DNA of 64,000 nt from Catenovulum sediminis (GTDB lineage: Bacteria; Pseudomonadota; Gammaproteobacteria; Enterobacterales; Alteromonadaceae): the NCBI RefSeq assembly GCF_007289895.1, contig NZ_CP041660.1, positions 62,001-126,000 of the forward strand, read 5' to 3'. The notes beneath the pieces are model-generated. The model saw nothing but the letters and a program-made list of their open reading frames with translations, did no database searches and was not told the origin of the DNA. The position numbers and the translations under genes were made by a program. Positions 10,816-23,497 of this stretch are shown here, piece by piece. Each line of letters opens with the position of its first letter. Position 1 is the stretch's first letter.

Positions 10816-11613
10816 CTAAACTATAAAAGTAACGAGTACAGCGCCTAATAGCAGCCTATAAATCACAAACGGCAACATACCAATTTTTTCTATCAAAGAT
10901 AAAAATAGGTAGATACAAAAATATGCACTGATAAAAGATAAGCCCGTCCCCCAAAATATTGCCGCCCAATCAACTAATTCACCAGAAGTCACTAATTTAA
11001 ACGTTTGGTATGATCCTGCGACCAAAATAATTGGAATTGATAATAAAAATGAAAAACGAGCAGCGTTACTTTTATTTAACCCCAGCATTAAACCAGCGGT
11101 AATAGTAATACCCGAGCGAGAAGTGCCTGGAATCATTGCAATAGCTTGAGCGACACCAATAATAAGCGCCTTTTGCCAGCCAAGCAGTTTAAGCTCTAAA
11201 TGTGCCTTTGCTTTAACATCCGCCCACCAAAGTAGTAAACCAAATACAATAGTAGTTGTTGCAATGACAGCGATTGAGCGCGCATACAGTTCGATAATGT
11301 CTTTAAACAACAAACCAAACAACAAAGCTGGAATGGTTGCCAAGATGACCCACCACCCTAACCGACTGTTATCTGTAGATTCACCGCCACTCACATTTTT
11401 AAACCAGGCGGACAAGATCTCAACCACGTCCTTACGAAAATAAATAACAACAGCTGCCAATGATCCCACATGAACAGCTACATCAAATGCCAGTCCCTGA
11501 TCATTCCACCCCAACAACTGAGAGGGCAAAATCAAGTGCGCCGAACTAGAGATCGGCAAAAACTCTGTCAAACCTTGAATCAAGGCTAATACAATTATTT
11601 CCAATAATGTCAT
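10816..11613 (-). CDS. uppP: Undecaprenyl-diphosphatase UppP (BacA)
   Basis: Dephosphorylates undecaprenyl diphosphate to recycle the lipid carrier used for peptidoglycan and O-antigen; its activity also gives bacitracin resistance. The 265-residue, highly hydrophobic protein starts [20 protein letters not shown] and has the two family motifs: [14 protein letters not shown] near the N terminus and [16 protein letters not shown] in the middle. The longer open frame to 11643 adds ten polar residues absent from the family. At 11613 the ATG overlaps the folK stop by one base (TAATG), which suggests translational coupling. Third gene of the folB-folK-uppP group. Confidence 0.96.
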   Translation of the reverse strand: MTLLEIIVLALIQGLTEFLPISSSAHLILPSQLLGWNDQGLAFDVAVHVGSLAAVVIYFRKDVVEILSAWFKNVSGGESTDNSRLGWWVILATIPALLFGLLFKDIIELYARSIAVIATTTIVFGLLLWWADVKAKAHLELKLLGWQKALIIGVAQAIAMIPGTSRSGITITAGLMLGLNKSNAARFSFLLSIPIILVAGSYQTFKLVTSGELVDWAAIFWGTGLSFISAYFCIYLFLSLIEKIGMLPFVIYRLLLGAVLVTFIV

Positions 11614-12104
11614 TATTTTTTCCAGTCGAAATCTATTTGCCAAAGAGCTTGGCTCGGGTTATCAAAATTCTGCCAAAGCAGTGTGTAACTTTTTTTAACT
11701 ACAGGATGTAACAAATCAGGATAAATATCACATAAAGGTTTTAACACAAACGCATTCTTGAGTATTTCAGGTCTTGGCAGTGAGATTGGGTTCTCACAAA
11801 TAATATCATCGTAAATTAACAGATCTAAATCGAGTGTGATTGAAGACCGGTTGTTAGCATTGCGATCCCTTCCGTATTGGTCTTCAATGGATTTTAGTAA
11901 TTCAATAAAATGTTCTAATGACAATTTAGTATTGCCACCAAAAACTATATTGTAAAAGTTGCGCCCGCCAAAATTGACTGGTGTGCTCTCATATACATCT
12001 GAAATGACTAATTCTTGTATAAACGGCCGAAGAAGAAATATCGCTATTTTAAGGTGAAATTCGGCTTCAGTATTTGTTCCCAGACTTACAGCTACTCTCG
12101 CCAT
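11613..12104 (-). CDS. folK: HPPK, 2-amino-4-hydroxy-6-hydroxymethyldihydropteridine diphosphokinase
   Basis: Transfers pyrophosphate from ATP to 6-hydroxymethyl-dihydropterin in folate synthesis. The protein has 163 residues, the usual size. It opens [12 protein letters not shown] and has the pterin-binding stretch [16 protein letters not shown]. The signature near the middle reads [20 protein letters not shown], where the paired Asp residues bind magnesium. [19 protein letters not shown] follows. Its ATG follows the folB stop directly and its stop overlaps the uppP start, so the three are one operon. The signature loop reads [11 protein letters not shown] where many homologues have an RxxxRWGPRT-like pattern; this is a modest variation and not a sign of decay. 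Confidence 0.93.
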   Translation of the reverse strand: MARVAVSLGTNTEAEFHLKIAIFLLRPFIQELVISDVYESTPVNFGGRNFYNIVFGGNTKLSLEHFIELLKSIEDQYGRDRNANNRSSITLDLDLLIYDDIICENPISLPRPEILKNAFVLKPLCDIYPDLLHPVVKKSYTLLWQNFDNPSQALWQIDFDWKK

Positions 12105-12455
12105 TTATTTCGTTCCACGTTCGATTAAAACGCCAACATGTGCTTGGCTAATAGCCCCCGGTTTAGTAATTTTTATTTTAATCCAAGGCAGCAGAAATTT
12201 AGCCATCAATCTATTTGCTAGTTCTTCGGCCAAAGTTTCTATCAATTCAAACTGCCTAGAACGACAAAAAAATAAAATAAAATCTGTCACTGTTGAATAG
12301 TCGAGCGCTTTACTAATATCATCATTTTCCGCTGGAATTTTATTCGACCACTTCATGTCTATATCGAAGATTAACTTCTGCTCGATATCATGCTCCCAAT
12401 CGAAAACGCCGATTTTTGTTTTCACTTCTAGGTTATGTATAAACACAACATCCAT
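12105..12455 (-). CDS. folB: Dihydroneopterin aldolase
   Basis: Cleaves 7,8-dihydroneopterin to 6-hydroxymethyl-dihydropterin and glycolaldehyde, the step before HPPK. It has 116 residues, starting MDVVFIHNLEVKTKIGVFDW and continuing EHDIEQKLIFDIDM. It contains the DYSTVTDFI stretch, FELIETLAEELANRL with the active-site Glu, and a late conserved Lys in IKITKPGAI. First gene of the folB-folK-uppP operon and divergent from plsY across an 82 to 112-bp gap, the arrangement also found in enterobacteria. Confidence 0.95.
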   Translation of the reverse strand: MDVVFIHNLEVKTKIGVFDWEHDIEQKLIFDIDMKWSNKIPAENDDISKALDYSTVTDFILFFCRSRQFELIETLAEELANRLMAKFLLPWIKIKITKPGAISQAHVGVLIERGTK

Positions 12456-12567
12456 ATTTCAAAATACTCATAAATTTTTGACAGTTTAATGAATTGAGTT
12501 CACAAATAATGTAAGCTCAGCAAGATGACATTTTACCTTGTTTTACGAGCGGAAAAAACCAAACCTT

Positions 12568-13158
12568 ATGTCCCTGATCTTTATTTTTATGCTTATCGTT
12601 GCATATTTGTCTGGTTCTATATCAGGGGCCCGTATTTCAGCAAGAATTTTTAAGACTAAAAAACCCACTGAACATGGCTCATTAAATCCAGGTGCTACTA
12701 ACATGTACCGTATCGGCGGTTTGAAAGCCGGTGTGCTCACGCTCTTTATAGATGTATTTAAAGCTGTCTTGCCACTTTGGGGATCTTATTTTTTAGGTAT
12801 AAGCCCGATCCAACTTGGCTTCATTGCAATAGCATGCTGTCTAGGGCACATATTCCCCATTTTTCATGCTTTTAAAGGTGGAAAAGCGGTCGCTACAGCA
12901 TTTGGAAGTATGTTGCCAATAGGATTAGACTTGGGTGTAAGCTTGATAATAACTTGGTTTATTAGCTTGTACGCCTTTAGATACTCCTCTCTTGCTTCGA
13001 TAATTTCAGTTGCATTATCTCCGGTTTATGTTTGGTTATTAAAACCCACATACGTCATACCAGTATCTATGTTGGCGATTTTAATTTTGATTCGACATAC
13101 GCCCAATATACGACGCCTTATTTTAGGCACAGAACCTAAGTATGATCAGAAACGATAA
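12568..13158 (+). CDS. plsY: Acyl-phosphate:glycerol-3-phosphate acyltransferase PlsY
   Basis: Makes lysophosphatidate from acyl phosphate and glycerol 3-phosphate at the inner membrane, the start of phospholipid synthesis. The 196-residue protein has several TM helices and the family motifs YLSGSISGARI, GSLNPGATNMYRIGG and GHIFPIFHAFKGGKAVATA. I start it at the ATG at 12568, because MSLIFIFMLIVAYLSGS matches the family N terminus. An in-frame TTG at 12538 would add ten charged residues. It faces folB on the other strand. The last 23 bp overlap the end of the converging GIY-YIG gene. Confidence 0.95.
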   Translation: MSLIFIFMLIVAYLSGSISGARISARIFKTKKPTEHGSLNPGATNMYRIGGLKAGVLTLFIDVFKAVLPLWGSYFLGISPIQLGFIAIACCLGHIFPIFHAFKGGKAVATAFGSMLPIGLDLGVSLIITWFISLYAFRYSSLASIISVALSPVYVWLLKPTYVIPVSMLAILILIRHTPNIRRLILGTEPKYDQKR

Positions 13159-13429
13159 TACCTTCTAAACTACCTTGCTTTATGATCTTTTCTTTTTTTT
13201 GCTTAGGGAGTTTTTTAATTTGGTACTCGATTTGACTTGCTTGCGAACGGTTACCTATGAATTGAAAAAACTCTAAGGTTTTAGCTTGGCGAGAGCGAAA
13301 ATATTTAGCTTGTTTTTGAATGTCAATCTGATGTTCTTTAAAACGGCGCTGAGGATCCGTGGTAATCCCAGTATAAAGTGCATTATCGTTGGTACGAATT
13401 AAATAAACATACCAGCAATTATTCTGCAT
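13136..13429 (-). CDS. GIY-YIG nuclease superfamily protein (YhbQ/UPF0213-like)
   Basis: A 97-residue single-domain protein. WYVYLIRTNDNALYTGIT provides the YVYL...LYTGIT version of the GIY-YIG signature, followed by RRFKEHQ, the conserved RQAKTLEFF region and the Glu in SQIEYQIKKLPKQKKEKII. Small stand-alone members are widespread and some cut DNA in vitro; the cellular role is unsettled. The frame is open back to 13543, but those residues run through the rRNA terminator, so the ATG at 13429 is the real start. It lies just downstream of the rRNA operon terminator. Its tail overlaps plsY by 23 bp in convergent orientation. Confidence 0.88.
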   Translation of the reverse strand: MQNNCWYVYLIRTNDNALYTGITTDPQRRFKEHQIDIQKQAKYFRSRQAKTLEFFQFIGNRSQASQIEYQIKKLPKQKKEKIIKQGSLEGIIVSDHT

Positions 13430-13476
13430 AGATTTATCCGTATGTTTTGTAAATAATTTTGATATGACAATAGATA

Positions 13477-13509
13477 CAAAAAAGCCCATCAATTCAAGAT
13501 GGGCTTTTT
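13477..13509 (-). terminator. Terminator of the rRNA operon
   Basis: Read on the minus strand, a 12-bp stem AAAAAGCCCATC / GATGGGCTTTTT with a 7-nt loop ends in a run of Ts. It lies 12 bp beyond the last 5S gene, so it ends the rRNA transcript and insulates the GIY-YIG gene. Confidence 0.88.
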
Positions 13510-13520
13510 CTAATTTATGA

Positions 13521-13636
13521 ACCTGATGGTGTGCTACTCTCACATGGGAAACCCCACACTACCATCGCCGCTATTGTGTTTCACTTCTGAGTTCGAAATG
13601 GATCAGGTGGTTCCACAATGCTATCGCCATCAGGAA
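13521..13636 (-). rRNA. rrf: 5S rRNA, distal copy
   Basis: About 116 nt. The body from GGCGATAGCATTGTGGAACC to GGTAGTGTGGGGTTTCCC is the standard gammaproteobacterial 5S sequence and is identical to the proximal copy. Only the terminal helix differs: CCTGAT pairs with ATCAGG here, against CCTGGC with GCCAGG in the other copy. Ends are set by alignment of the two copies. Confidence 0.96.
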
Positions 13637-13676
13637 AATCGGTACAATTTCTAGTTATTATTTTTAGTAATTTTAA

Positions 13677-13792
13677 GCCTGGCAGTGTGCTACTCTCACA
13701 TGGGAAACCCCACACTACCATCGCCGCTATTGTGTTTCACTTCTGAGTTCGAAATGGATCAGGTGGTTCCACAATGCTATCGCCGCCAGGCA
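13677..13792 (-). rRNA. rrf: 5S rRNA, proximal copy
   Basis: About 116 nt, beginning TGCCTGGCGGCGATAG and ending TGCCAGGC on the minus strand, closed by the helix CCTGGC/GCCAGG. It follows 23S after a 165-bp spacer. A 40-bp AT-rich spacer separates it from the second 5S copy. Confidence 0.97.
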
Positions 13793-13957
13793 TAAACTGT
13801 CACCTGAATGGATTCAATTACATCGCAGTGCCACATATGACTAGCGCGATGCTTGATTTCCAATCAAGTCTTAATCTGGACTCTTTGTAGTAAAAAAATT
13901 CTCATGCGCTCAAGCTTAATCTTTTATATTCATATTCAATAAACATTCGGCGTTGTA

Positions 13958-16832
<2,875 letters not shown>

Positions 16833-16950
16833 ATACAACCCGAATGTTTATCGAATCGTATCATTAAACGCTTTTACGTTGATTGAATACTATGGTCTTA
16901 CTTGATTAAACTCGTTTTTTTCAACGCATTTAACTTTTTTACTACTGTCC

Positions 16951-16965
16951 AGATTTTTAAAGAGC
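16951..16965 (-). promoter_or_regulatory. boxA antitermination element before 23S
   Basis: GCTCTTTAAAAATCT on the minus strand lies between tRNA-Ala and 23S. It matches the Nus-factor boxA found in rRNA spacers (core GCTCTTTAA). The rest of the 16833-17074 spacer holds the 23S processing stalk and AT-rich sequence. Confidence 0.6.
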
Positions 16966-17074
16966 GTTGGCTTTTTCGGTAAAAAAAACCAAACAAGATA
17001 ATTGCGTTCTCTTCAATTATTTTGTTTGGCTTCTGTCAGCCTGACTTCGTTTGTGCGTTTGTGCGTTTGGAATT

Positions 17075-17150
17075 TGGTGGAGCTAAGCAGGATCGAACTG
17101 CTGACCTCCTGCGTGCAAGGCAGGCGCTCTCCCAGCTGAGCTATAGCCCC
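17075..17150 (-). tRNA. tRNA-Ala (TGC)
   Basis: A 76-nt gene starting GGGGCTATAGCTCAGCTGGG with anticodon TGC in CTTGCAC and encoded CCA. It is the second tRNA of the 16S-23S spacer, in the order 16S, Ile, Ala, 23S usual for gammaproteobacteria. Confidence 0.98.
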
Positions 17151-17192
17151 ATATTCTTTTCGCTTTTACATAAGGTCTTTTTATCTATTTAA

Positions 17193-17262
17193 AGATAGAC
17201 AAGGCGTTTTATGAGGACGTTTAGTTTACTAAACGACGATTAAAACAATGCAGTATATCTTT
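17193..17262. repeat. Imperfect palindrome in the tRNA-Ile/tRNA-Ala spacer
   Basis: A 70-bp imperfect inverted repeat. Its centre is a perfect CGTTTAG-TTTA-CTAAACG hairpin (17218-17235), with outer arms AGATA/TATCT and an inner arm carrying CAAGGC. The layout (CAAGGC, then an A/T block with ATGA, then GTTTAGT facing CTAAA) is shared with the hairpins in the 54813-55082 element, so both probably belong to one intergenic repeat family. It would fold in the pre-rRNA. Confidence 0.5.
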
Positions 17263-17267
17263 AAATT

Positions 17268-17341
17268 TGGTAGGTCTGGGCAGACTTGAAATAACCAAGC
17301 CGACTCTCACCGCTAACATTAAGAACGGGGTGCGCTCTAAC
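17268..17341 (-). pseudogene. Decayed tRNA-Ile copy
   Basis: Two blocks are identical to the intact tRNA-Ile gene: a 23-nt block (17268-17290) equal to its T-arm and acceptor 3' end with CCA, and a 15-nt block GGGGTGCGCTCTAAC (17327-17341, plus-strand reading) from the D-arm and anticodon stem. The sequence between them is scrambled and 15 nt longer than in the intact gene, and the 5' acceptor half is missing. This is therefore the remnant of a tandem duplication, or of recombination between rRNA spacers. It cannot fold as a tRNA. Confidence 0.7.
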
Positions 17342-17359
17342 GTTTTCAACCTATGTTAT

Positions 17360-17436
<77 letters not shown>

Positions 17437-17543
17437 AAATCAGGTTAGCCTTCACTATGTTCAAGCTTTGACCTTACGAAGTCTTTCTTTGTAGTAACCT
17501 TTATTTATCTGTGTGAACACTCTGCATATTTAAATAGCATCGT

Positions 17544-19070
<1,527 letters not shown>

Positions 19071-19200
19071 AAGTTTTAATCTTTGTCTCAATCTTACTGA
19101 TTTAACATTCTGAATTAACAGTAGTCACTTCACTAGATTGAATATTTTGTATCTATTCAAACTATGCGAGTGCCCACACAGATAAATAATAAGGTTACTA

Positions 19201-19213
19201 ATTTTTAAAGAAC
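19201..19213 (-). promoter_or_regulatory. boxA-like element in the 16S leader
   Basis: GTTCTTTAAAAAT on the minus strand lies about 130 bp before 16S, the expected place for the leader boxA. It resembles the second copy at 16951. Confidence 0.5.
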
Positions 19214-19257
19214 GTTTTCTGAAGTTCGAACCGTTAGTCCGTTTCAGCGAGGCGCGT

Positions 19258-19285
19258 ATCTTACGCTTCTCATTTTCGTTGTCAA
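19258..19285 (-). promoter_or_regulatory. rRNA operon promoter P2
   Basis: Minus strand TTGACA (19280-19285), 16-bp spacer, TAAGAT (19258-19263), then ACGCGCCTCG. The GC-rich discriminator right after the -10 is typical of stringently controlled rRNA promoters. It lies about 190 bp upstream of 16S. Confidence 0.75.
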
Positions 19286-19393
19286 GCCTTTATTTATCTC
19301 ACTTTCGTTTGATGTTTTGCTTTTCAACTTTAGCGCTTTGATTTGGCTTTTAAGCTGTTTGCTTGTTGCCGTGTCGCTGCGTTGTGGGGGCGC

Positions 19394-19421
19394 ATTATAG
19401 GGACTAATTAAAACCCGTCAA
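19394..19421 (-). promoter_or_regulatory. rRNA operon promoter P1
   Basis: Minus strand TTGACG (19416-19421), 16-bp spacer, perfect TATAAT (19394-19399) and discriminator GCGCCCCC. The DNA just upstream (19422-19520) is very A/T-rich with A and T tracts, which suits an UP element and Fis sites, though I could not define single sites. The rest of the 19071-19617 gap is leader and the divergent kinase promoter region. Confidence 0.85.
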
Positions 19422-19617
19422 TGCTTTTTATCAGAAAATTTAAATTTATTTTCCATGCGGTCATTATTCAAACAATTCTGTTTTATTTAAGTTGGAGTTA
19501 TTATTTTTTTGTTACTAATCAATACCAATTATAATTTTTTAACGAATAAAGCAGGCAACATATGAATCTAGACACTATGATTAGTTTATTCTATTAAACG
19601 GATTCAGCATTGACTTA

Positions 19618-21372
19618 ATGAGAAACATCAGCATATCACGCAAACTATTAACAAAAGTATTAGCGATATATATTTTGCTGACACTGATAGTTACTGCGGT
19701 GCAAGTCGTCAGTGAATATTACACGACTAAAAGTCATATAGAAGACGAGCTAAAAACGTTACAAAAAACCTTTAGTGGTAGTTTAACCCGCGCTATTTGG
19801 GAATTAAATGTTCAACAATCCGTAACGATTGCACAAGGCTTGCTCGCGATGCCCACTATTGAAGGCATTATACTAAGAGACGAAAACGGTCAAATCATCT
19901 CTAGGCTGGGCGATTTAATAGAAGACAATGAACTAGAAATTAGCTACCAGCAAGAAAGTATCGTGATTGCAAATAACAGTTCGGGTTTGTTTGGTTACAT
20001 ATACCCTTTAATTTTTGAGTTTTCAGGTCGTCCAATTCAAGTTGGTGATGTGACCCTAATTTCATCTAGAGATATTATAATCCAAAGGATAAAAATTCCT
20101 CTCTTCTTACTTTTTTTCAAAGCTATTTTTATAACTTTAAGTTTATTCATCATTATTTATTTTACTTTTCAAAGGTTGTTATCCCGCCCTTTGTACGAAT
20201 TAACCGAGCAAATTGAAAACTTCGATATTGAAAGATTACCTCAGTCGAAAATCGAATTGGGTATCACAGATAAAAATGAACTTACTATCCTACAAAATGC
20301 TTACAATGGATTAATTGACCGTCTAATCAACTATAACCGTGAGCTCGATGCGGCACACGCCAGCTTAATTCAGGCTAACAGCAAACTAGATGACCAGAAC
20401 CTCATGTTAGAGCAAGAGGTCGCTAAGAAAACAGCGAATCTCAGTCGAGTCATGCTTGATTTAGAGGAGCAGAAAAAAGAGTTGGAACAAAATAGAAATG
20501 AATTACGCAGAGGGATTGAAATTAAAAAACGCGCTGAAGAAGCCTTGCTATCCAAACAAAAAGAACTGGAAAGCTCTTTAAATGAATTACGCTCAGCCCA
20601 AGGTCAACTTGTAGAGAGTGAAAAAATGGCTTCTTTAGGCGGCCTAGTGGCCGGTATCGCACATGACGTTAACACGCCAATCGGCATCAGTGTCACCGCT
20701 AGTAGTTACTTAACAGAACAACTTAAGGTATTAGCAGTTAGTTTTAATGACAAAACACTTACGCCTAAACATATGCTTAAATTTATAGGTGATGCTGAAG
20801 AAAGTGTCCACTTGATAAACACCAATCTCAAACGAGCTTCTGATCTCGTGGCAAGCTTTAAACAAATCGCCGTAGATCAAGCAAGTGAAGCGATACGGGA
20901 TATAGAGTTGAATCATTATGTACATGATATTATCAAATCTCTGAACCCTCATTTGAAAAAAACACAACATAAAATCGTCATCAACTGTCCCGAAAAATTG
21001 GAAATGCGTTGCCCTGCAGGTGCGATATCTCAAGTTTTCACGAACTTGGTGATGAACTCAATTATCCATGGTTTCGAACGTGTACGCCAAGGCGAGATAT
21101 CGATCAATATTAGTGAAATAGAAGATAATAAAGTTAAAATCGAATATAAAGATAATGGCCGAGGTGTCAGTAAAGAAGTGCTGGCCAAACTATTTGACCC
21201 GTTTTTCACAACAAAACGAGAAAAAGGCGGTTCAGGTTTAGGGACTCACATCACTTACAATCTTGTAAAGCAAACATTAAATGGCGAAATATCTGCTTAC
21301 AGTGAACAGGATAAGGGCTTAAGCTATACCATTGTCATCCCAAAAGTGACAGAAATGAAATCGATAGGTTAA
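19618..21372 (+). CDS. Membrane sensor histidine kinase (orphan)
   Basis: A 584-residue inner-membrane kinase. TM helices at about 12-33 and 161-186 enclose a periplasmic sensor of about 125 residues with no domain I can name. A HAMP-like segment (SRPLYELTEQIENF) follows, then a long coiled coil at about 245-335. The H-box is MASLGGLVAGIAHDVNTPIG with His349. The ATPase part has NLVMNSIIHGF, YKDNGRGVS, FDPFFTTK and GSGLGTHI. The HDVNTPIG style is typical of a kinase group that often lacks a neighbouring response regulator; none is nearby here. The interrupted lipoprotein gene starts 47 bp downstream on the same strand and may have been cotranscribed. Signal and partner unknown. Confidence 0.93.
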   Translation: MRNISISRKLLTKVLAIYILLTLIVTAVQVVSEYYTTKSHIEDELKTLQKTFSGSLTRAIWELNVQQSVTIAQGLLAMPTIEGIILRDENGQIISRLGDLIEDNELEISYQQESIVIANNSSGLFGYIYPLIFEFSGRPIQVGDVTLISSRDIIIQRIKIPLFLLFFKAIFITLSLFIIIYFTFQRLLSRPLYELTEQIENFDIERLPQSKIELGITDKNELTILQNAYNGLIDRLINYNRELDAAHASLIQANSKLDDQNLMLEQEVAKKTANLSRVMLDLEEQKKELEQNRNELRRGIEIKKRAEEALLSKQKELESSLNELRSAQGQLVESEKMASLGGLVAGIAHDVNTPIGISVTASSYLTEQLKVLAVSFNDKTLTPKHMLKFIGDAEESVHLINTNLKRASDLVASFKQIAVDQASEAIRDIELNHYVHDIIKSLNPHLKKTQHKIVINCPEKLEMRCPAGAISQVFTNLVMNSIIHGFERVRQGEISINISEIEDNKVKIEYKDNGRGVSKEVLAKLFDPFFTTKREKGGSGLGTHITYNLVKQTLNGEISAYSEQDKGLSYTIVIPKVTEMKSIG

Positions 21373-21419
21373 ATTTTAAGCTACACTTAGAGTGTCGACT
21401 AAGATTTGCTGGTGACACT

Positions 21420-21869
21420 ATGTATAATTTATTCCTATTTTGTGTGATAGTTTCGAGCACTCTGTTGCTCAATGCTTGTAGCAACACCGCACGTCTGAAC
21501 GAATTAGCCGCTTTAAAACCCTCAATCCCTCCTGATATCACAGAATTACCAGGGCAACTTACACTGACAGAAAAATATCAATTTCTAGAAGTGACACCAG
21601 CCATGAAACGGTTTATTTCGTCTTTAAAACTAAGAAGCAAATCGAAACAAGAACAAATTGATACCTTGTATCGAGTCATGTTTTATCAAAAAGGCTACAT
21701 TATTGACTACGAGATGTTTGAAACGGCCTCAGCTGGCGAAACTTTTGAAATGAAGCGAGGCAATTGCATGTCATTAACAGCTTTAATGGTCGCTCTTGGT
21801 CGCGAGCTGGGGATGAATGCACGATTTCAAGAAGCAAAATCGAAACCTGTTTGGCATTCTGAAAAGTAA
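21420..21869 (+). pseudogene. Transglutaminase-like/TPR lipoprotein, 5' part, cut by IS66 element
   Basis: The first 146 codons of a lipoprotein gene. The signal peptide ends in a lipobox (LLLNAC, Cys near residue 20). A transglutaminase-like region follows with MKRGNCMSLTALMVALGREL, where the Cys fits the catalytic position, and AGETFE before it. Translation then runs three codons past the target site into the insertion sequence and stops at TAA (21867-21869). The other half is at 24251. Removing the element and one target copy restores a single 361-codon frame, so the gene was intact before insertion. The truncated product keeps the Cys but loses the downstream His, so it is probably inactive. 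Confidence 0.9.
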
Positions 21870-21890
21870 GCGCTCAATGAACCTACGGGG

Positions 21891-23462
21891 CTAGCTTTCT
21901 TTATTTTCGGCTTTAAAATTCCATGGCAGGAGCCTTTCTAACTTTTCAACCGTATCTGCGTATGGTAAGGCTTTGAATACCGCATTTAAATAGTGATACG
22001 GCTCAAGTCCATTAAGCTTAGCCGTTTCTATCAAGCTATAGTGTATTCCACTCGCATGCGCACCAGCGGGACTATCTGCAAATAACCAAGCTTTTCTGCC
22101 AACAGCAAACGGGCGGATCGCATTTTCTGCTAGGATATTGCTGATATTTAATCGGCCATCTTTACAGTAAACCGTTAATTTGTCCCATTGGTTGTGTAAG
22201 TAAGTCATTGCTGTGCCCGTTAAACTGTCTTTGACTACTTTGGGGCGCTGCACGTCTAACCACTTTTTCAACTTGTTCAGAACAGGCACGCTTTGCGCTT
22301 GACGCGCTTGGTATTTCCCATCAGCACTCAATGATTTTATATTACGCTCTATCACATACAACTTGTTGATATAGCTGAGTGCCATATCCGCTTTACTGAC
22401 TTTGGTCTTTTTACTTTTCGGTTGCACGATCTGAGCTTCTTTAAATTTACGCCTTGCATGATCCCAACACCCTAATGAGGTCAGTTTATATTCTTTGCAG
22501 ACCGCATTATATCCAGCATATCCATCAGATTGCAGGTAACCTCCCGTGAATCCATCCAGCAGGCGCAAGGGTACCTCCTGACTACGCGAAGGATCATATT
22601 CAAACAGCACTGATTGTCGATTAGGCTCTCCGCCTAGAGTGACCCACATGTATTTATCACCCGTTGGGGAAGCGCCTGGTTCTTTGAGTACCTGAATGCG
22701 AGTTTCATCCGCCATTATCAGTGGGCCGTTATGTTGATACTCACGGAGTAAATGAATAAGTGGTTGAACTTGCCTTGCCAACGCGATAACCCAATTCGCT
22801 AAGGTCGCCCTTGAGATATCACCACCATAACGGCGGATGATATTTTCTAAACGATACAGTGGCATACCATCCGCGTATTTCGACACAATCACGTAGGTCA
22901 TTAAGTTCACACTGCCCATCGCTTTGGCTACAGGGTGTAATGTGACTTCAGCGGCTTTGATAATGCGCTTGTCTTGTTCATCTTTAAACACGGCTTTTTC
23001 TTGCATGTATTCCAGCACACGCACTTGAGCAGGGATGATGTCTAGCTCTTCTCGGACTTTTACAAAGAAGGTATCAATGGCACCGGCTTTGTCTTTTTCA
23101 GATAAATAAGCGAATACTTGTTCGCGTGGTAATTTATCAGAGAAAGGTTTACGCCCTGTTTTGGTTTTTGAAGCGGTATCAGGTAAAAGCAGTTCTTCTT
23201 GCTCTGGCTCTGCGGTGATTTCAGCTTCGTTAAACAAGTTACCTTGCTCAGCTGTGGTTTGTTCACTGCTAGACCCAAAACGTTTTTGGTTAGCAAGGTT
23301 GAGGTATTCTTCTAACAAAGCGATACGCTGTTGTTGCCAAGCAATCACTTCTGATTTTTTGTCGATAATGTCGTCTTTTTCAGACAGCAAGGCTGCCATC
23401 TCAGTCGTAGTTTCGACAGATGTAGAAGCTTGATTTGATTGAGCTTTGGGCGACATTTTCAT
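21891..23462 (-). CDS. tnpC: IS66 transposase TnpC
   Basis: The 523-residue DDE transposase of the element. An N-terminal leucine-zipper-like coiled coil (about 20-60) is followed by FGSSSEQ, a zinc-binding-like and linker region, and then the catalytic core. The probable acidic triad lies in MADETRIQVL, LQSDGYAGYNAV and ILAENAIRPFAVGRKAWLF. LGCWDHARRKF, typical of IS66, lies between the last two. The conserved C-terminal block YSLIETAKLNGLEPYHYL is complete. It starts 35 bp after tnpB and ends 25 bp before the left end of the element. Confidence 0.96.
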   Translation of the reverse strand: MKMSPKAQSNQASTSVETTTEMAALLSEKDDIIDKKSEVIAWQQQRIALLEEYLNLANQKRFGSSSEQTTAEQGNLFNEAEITAEPEQEELLLPDTASKTKTGRKPFSDKLPREQVFAYLSEKDKAGAIDTFFVKVREELDIIPAQVRVLEYMQEKAVFKDEQDKRIIKAAEVTLHPVAKAMGSVNLMTYVIVSKYADGMPLYRLENIIRRYGGDISRATLANWVIALARQVQPLIHLLREYQHNGPLIMADETRIQVLKEPGASPTGDKYMWVTLGGEPNRQSVLFEYDPSRSQEVPLRLLDGFTGGYLQSDGYAGYNAVCKEYKLTSLGCWDHARRKFKEAQIVQPKSKKTKVSKADMALSYINKLYVIERNIKSLSADGKYQARQAQSVPVLNKLKKWLDVQRPKVVKDSLTGTAMTYLHNQWDKLTVYCKDGRLNISNILAENAIRPFAVGRKAWLFADSPAGAHASGIHYSLIETAKLNGLEPYHYLNAVFKALPYADTVEKLERLLPWNFKAENKES

Positions 23463-23497
23463 GGCGGGTATTATAGCAAAGTGAGCGTCAAAAAGCC

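Noticed and set aside
23161-23433. Open frame on the plus strand inside the IS66 element
   Set aside because: Antisense shadow of the tnpC N-terminal coding region, with no family resemblance.
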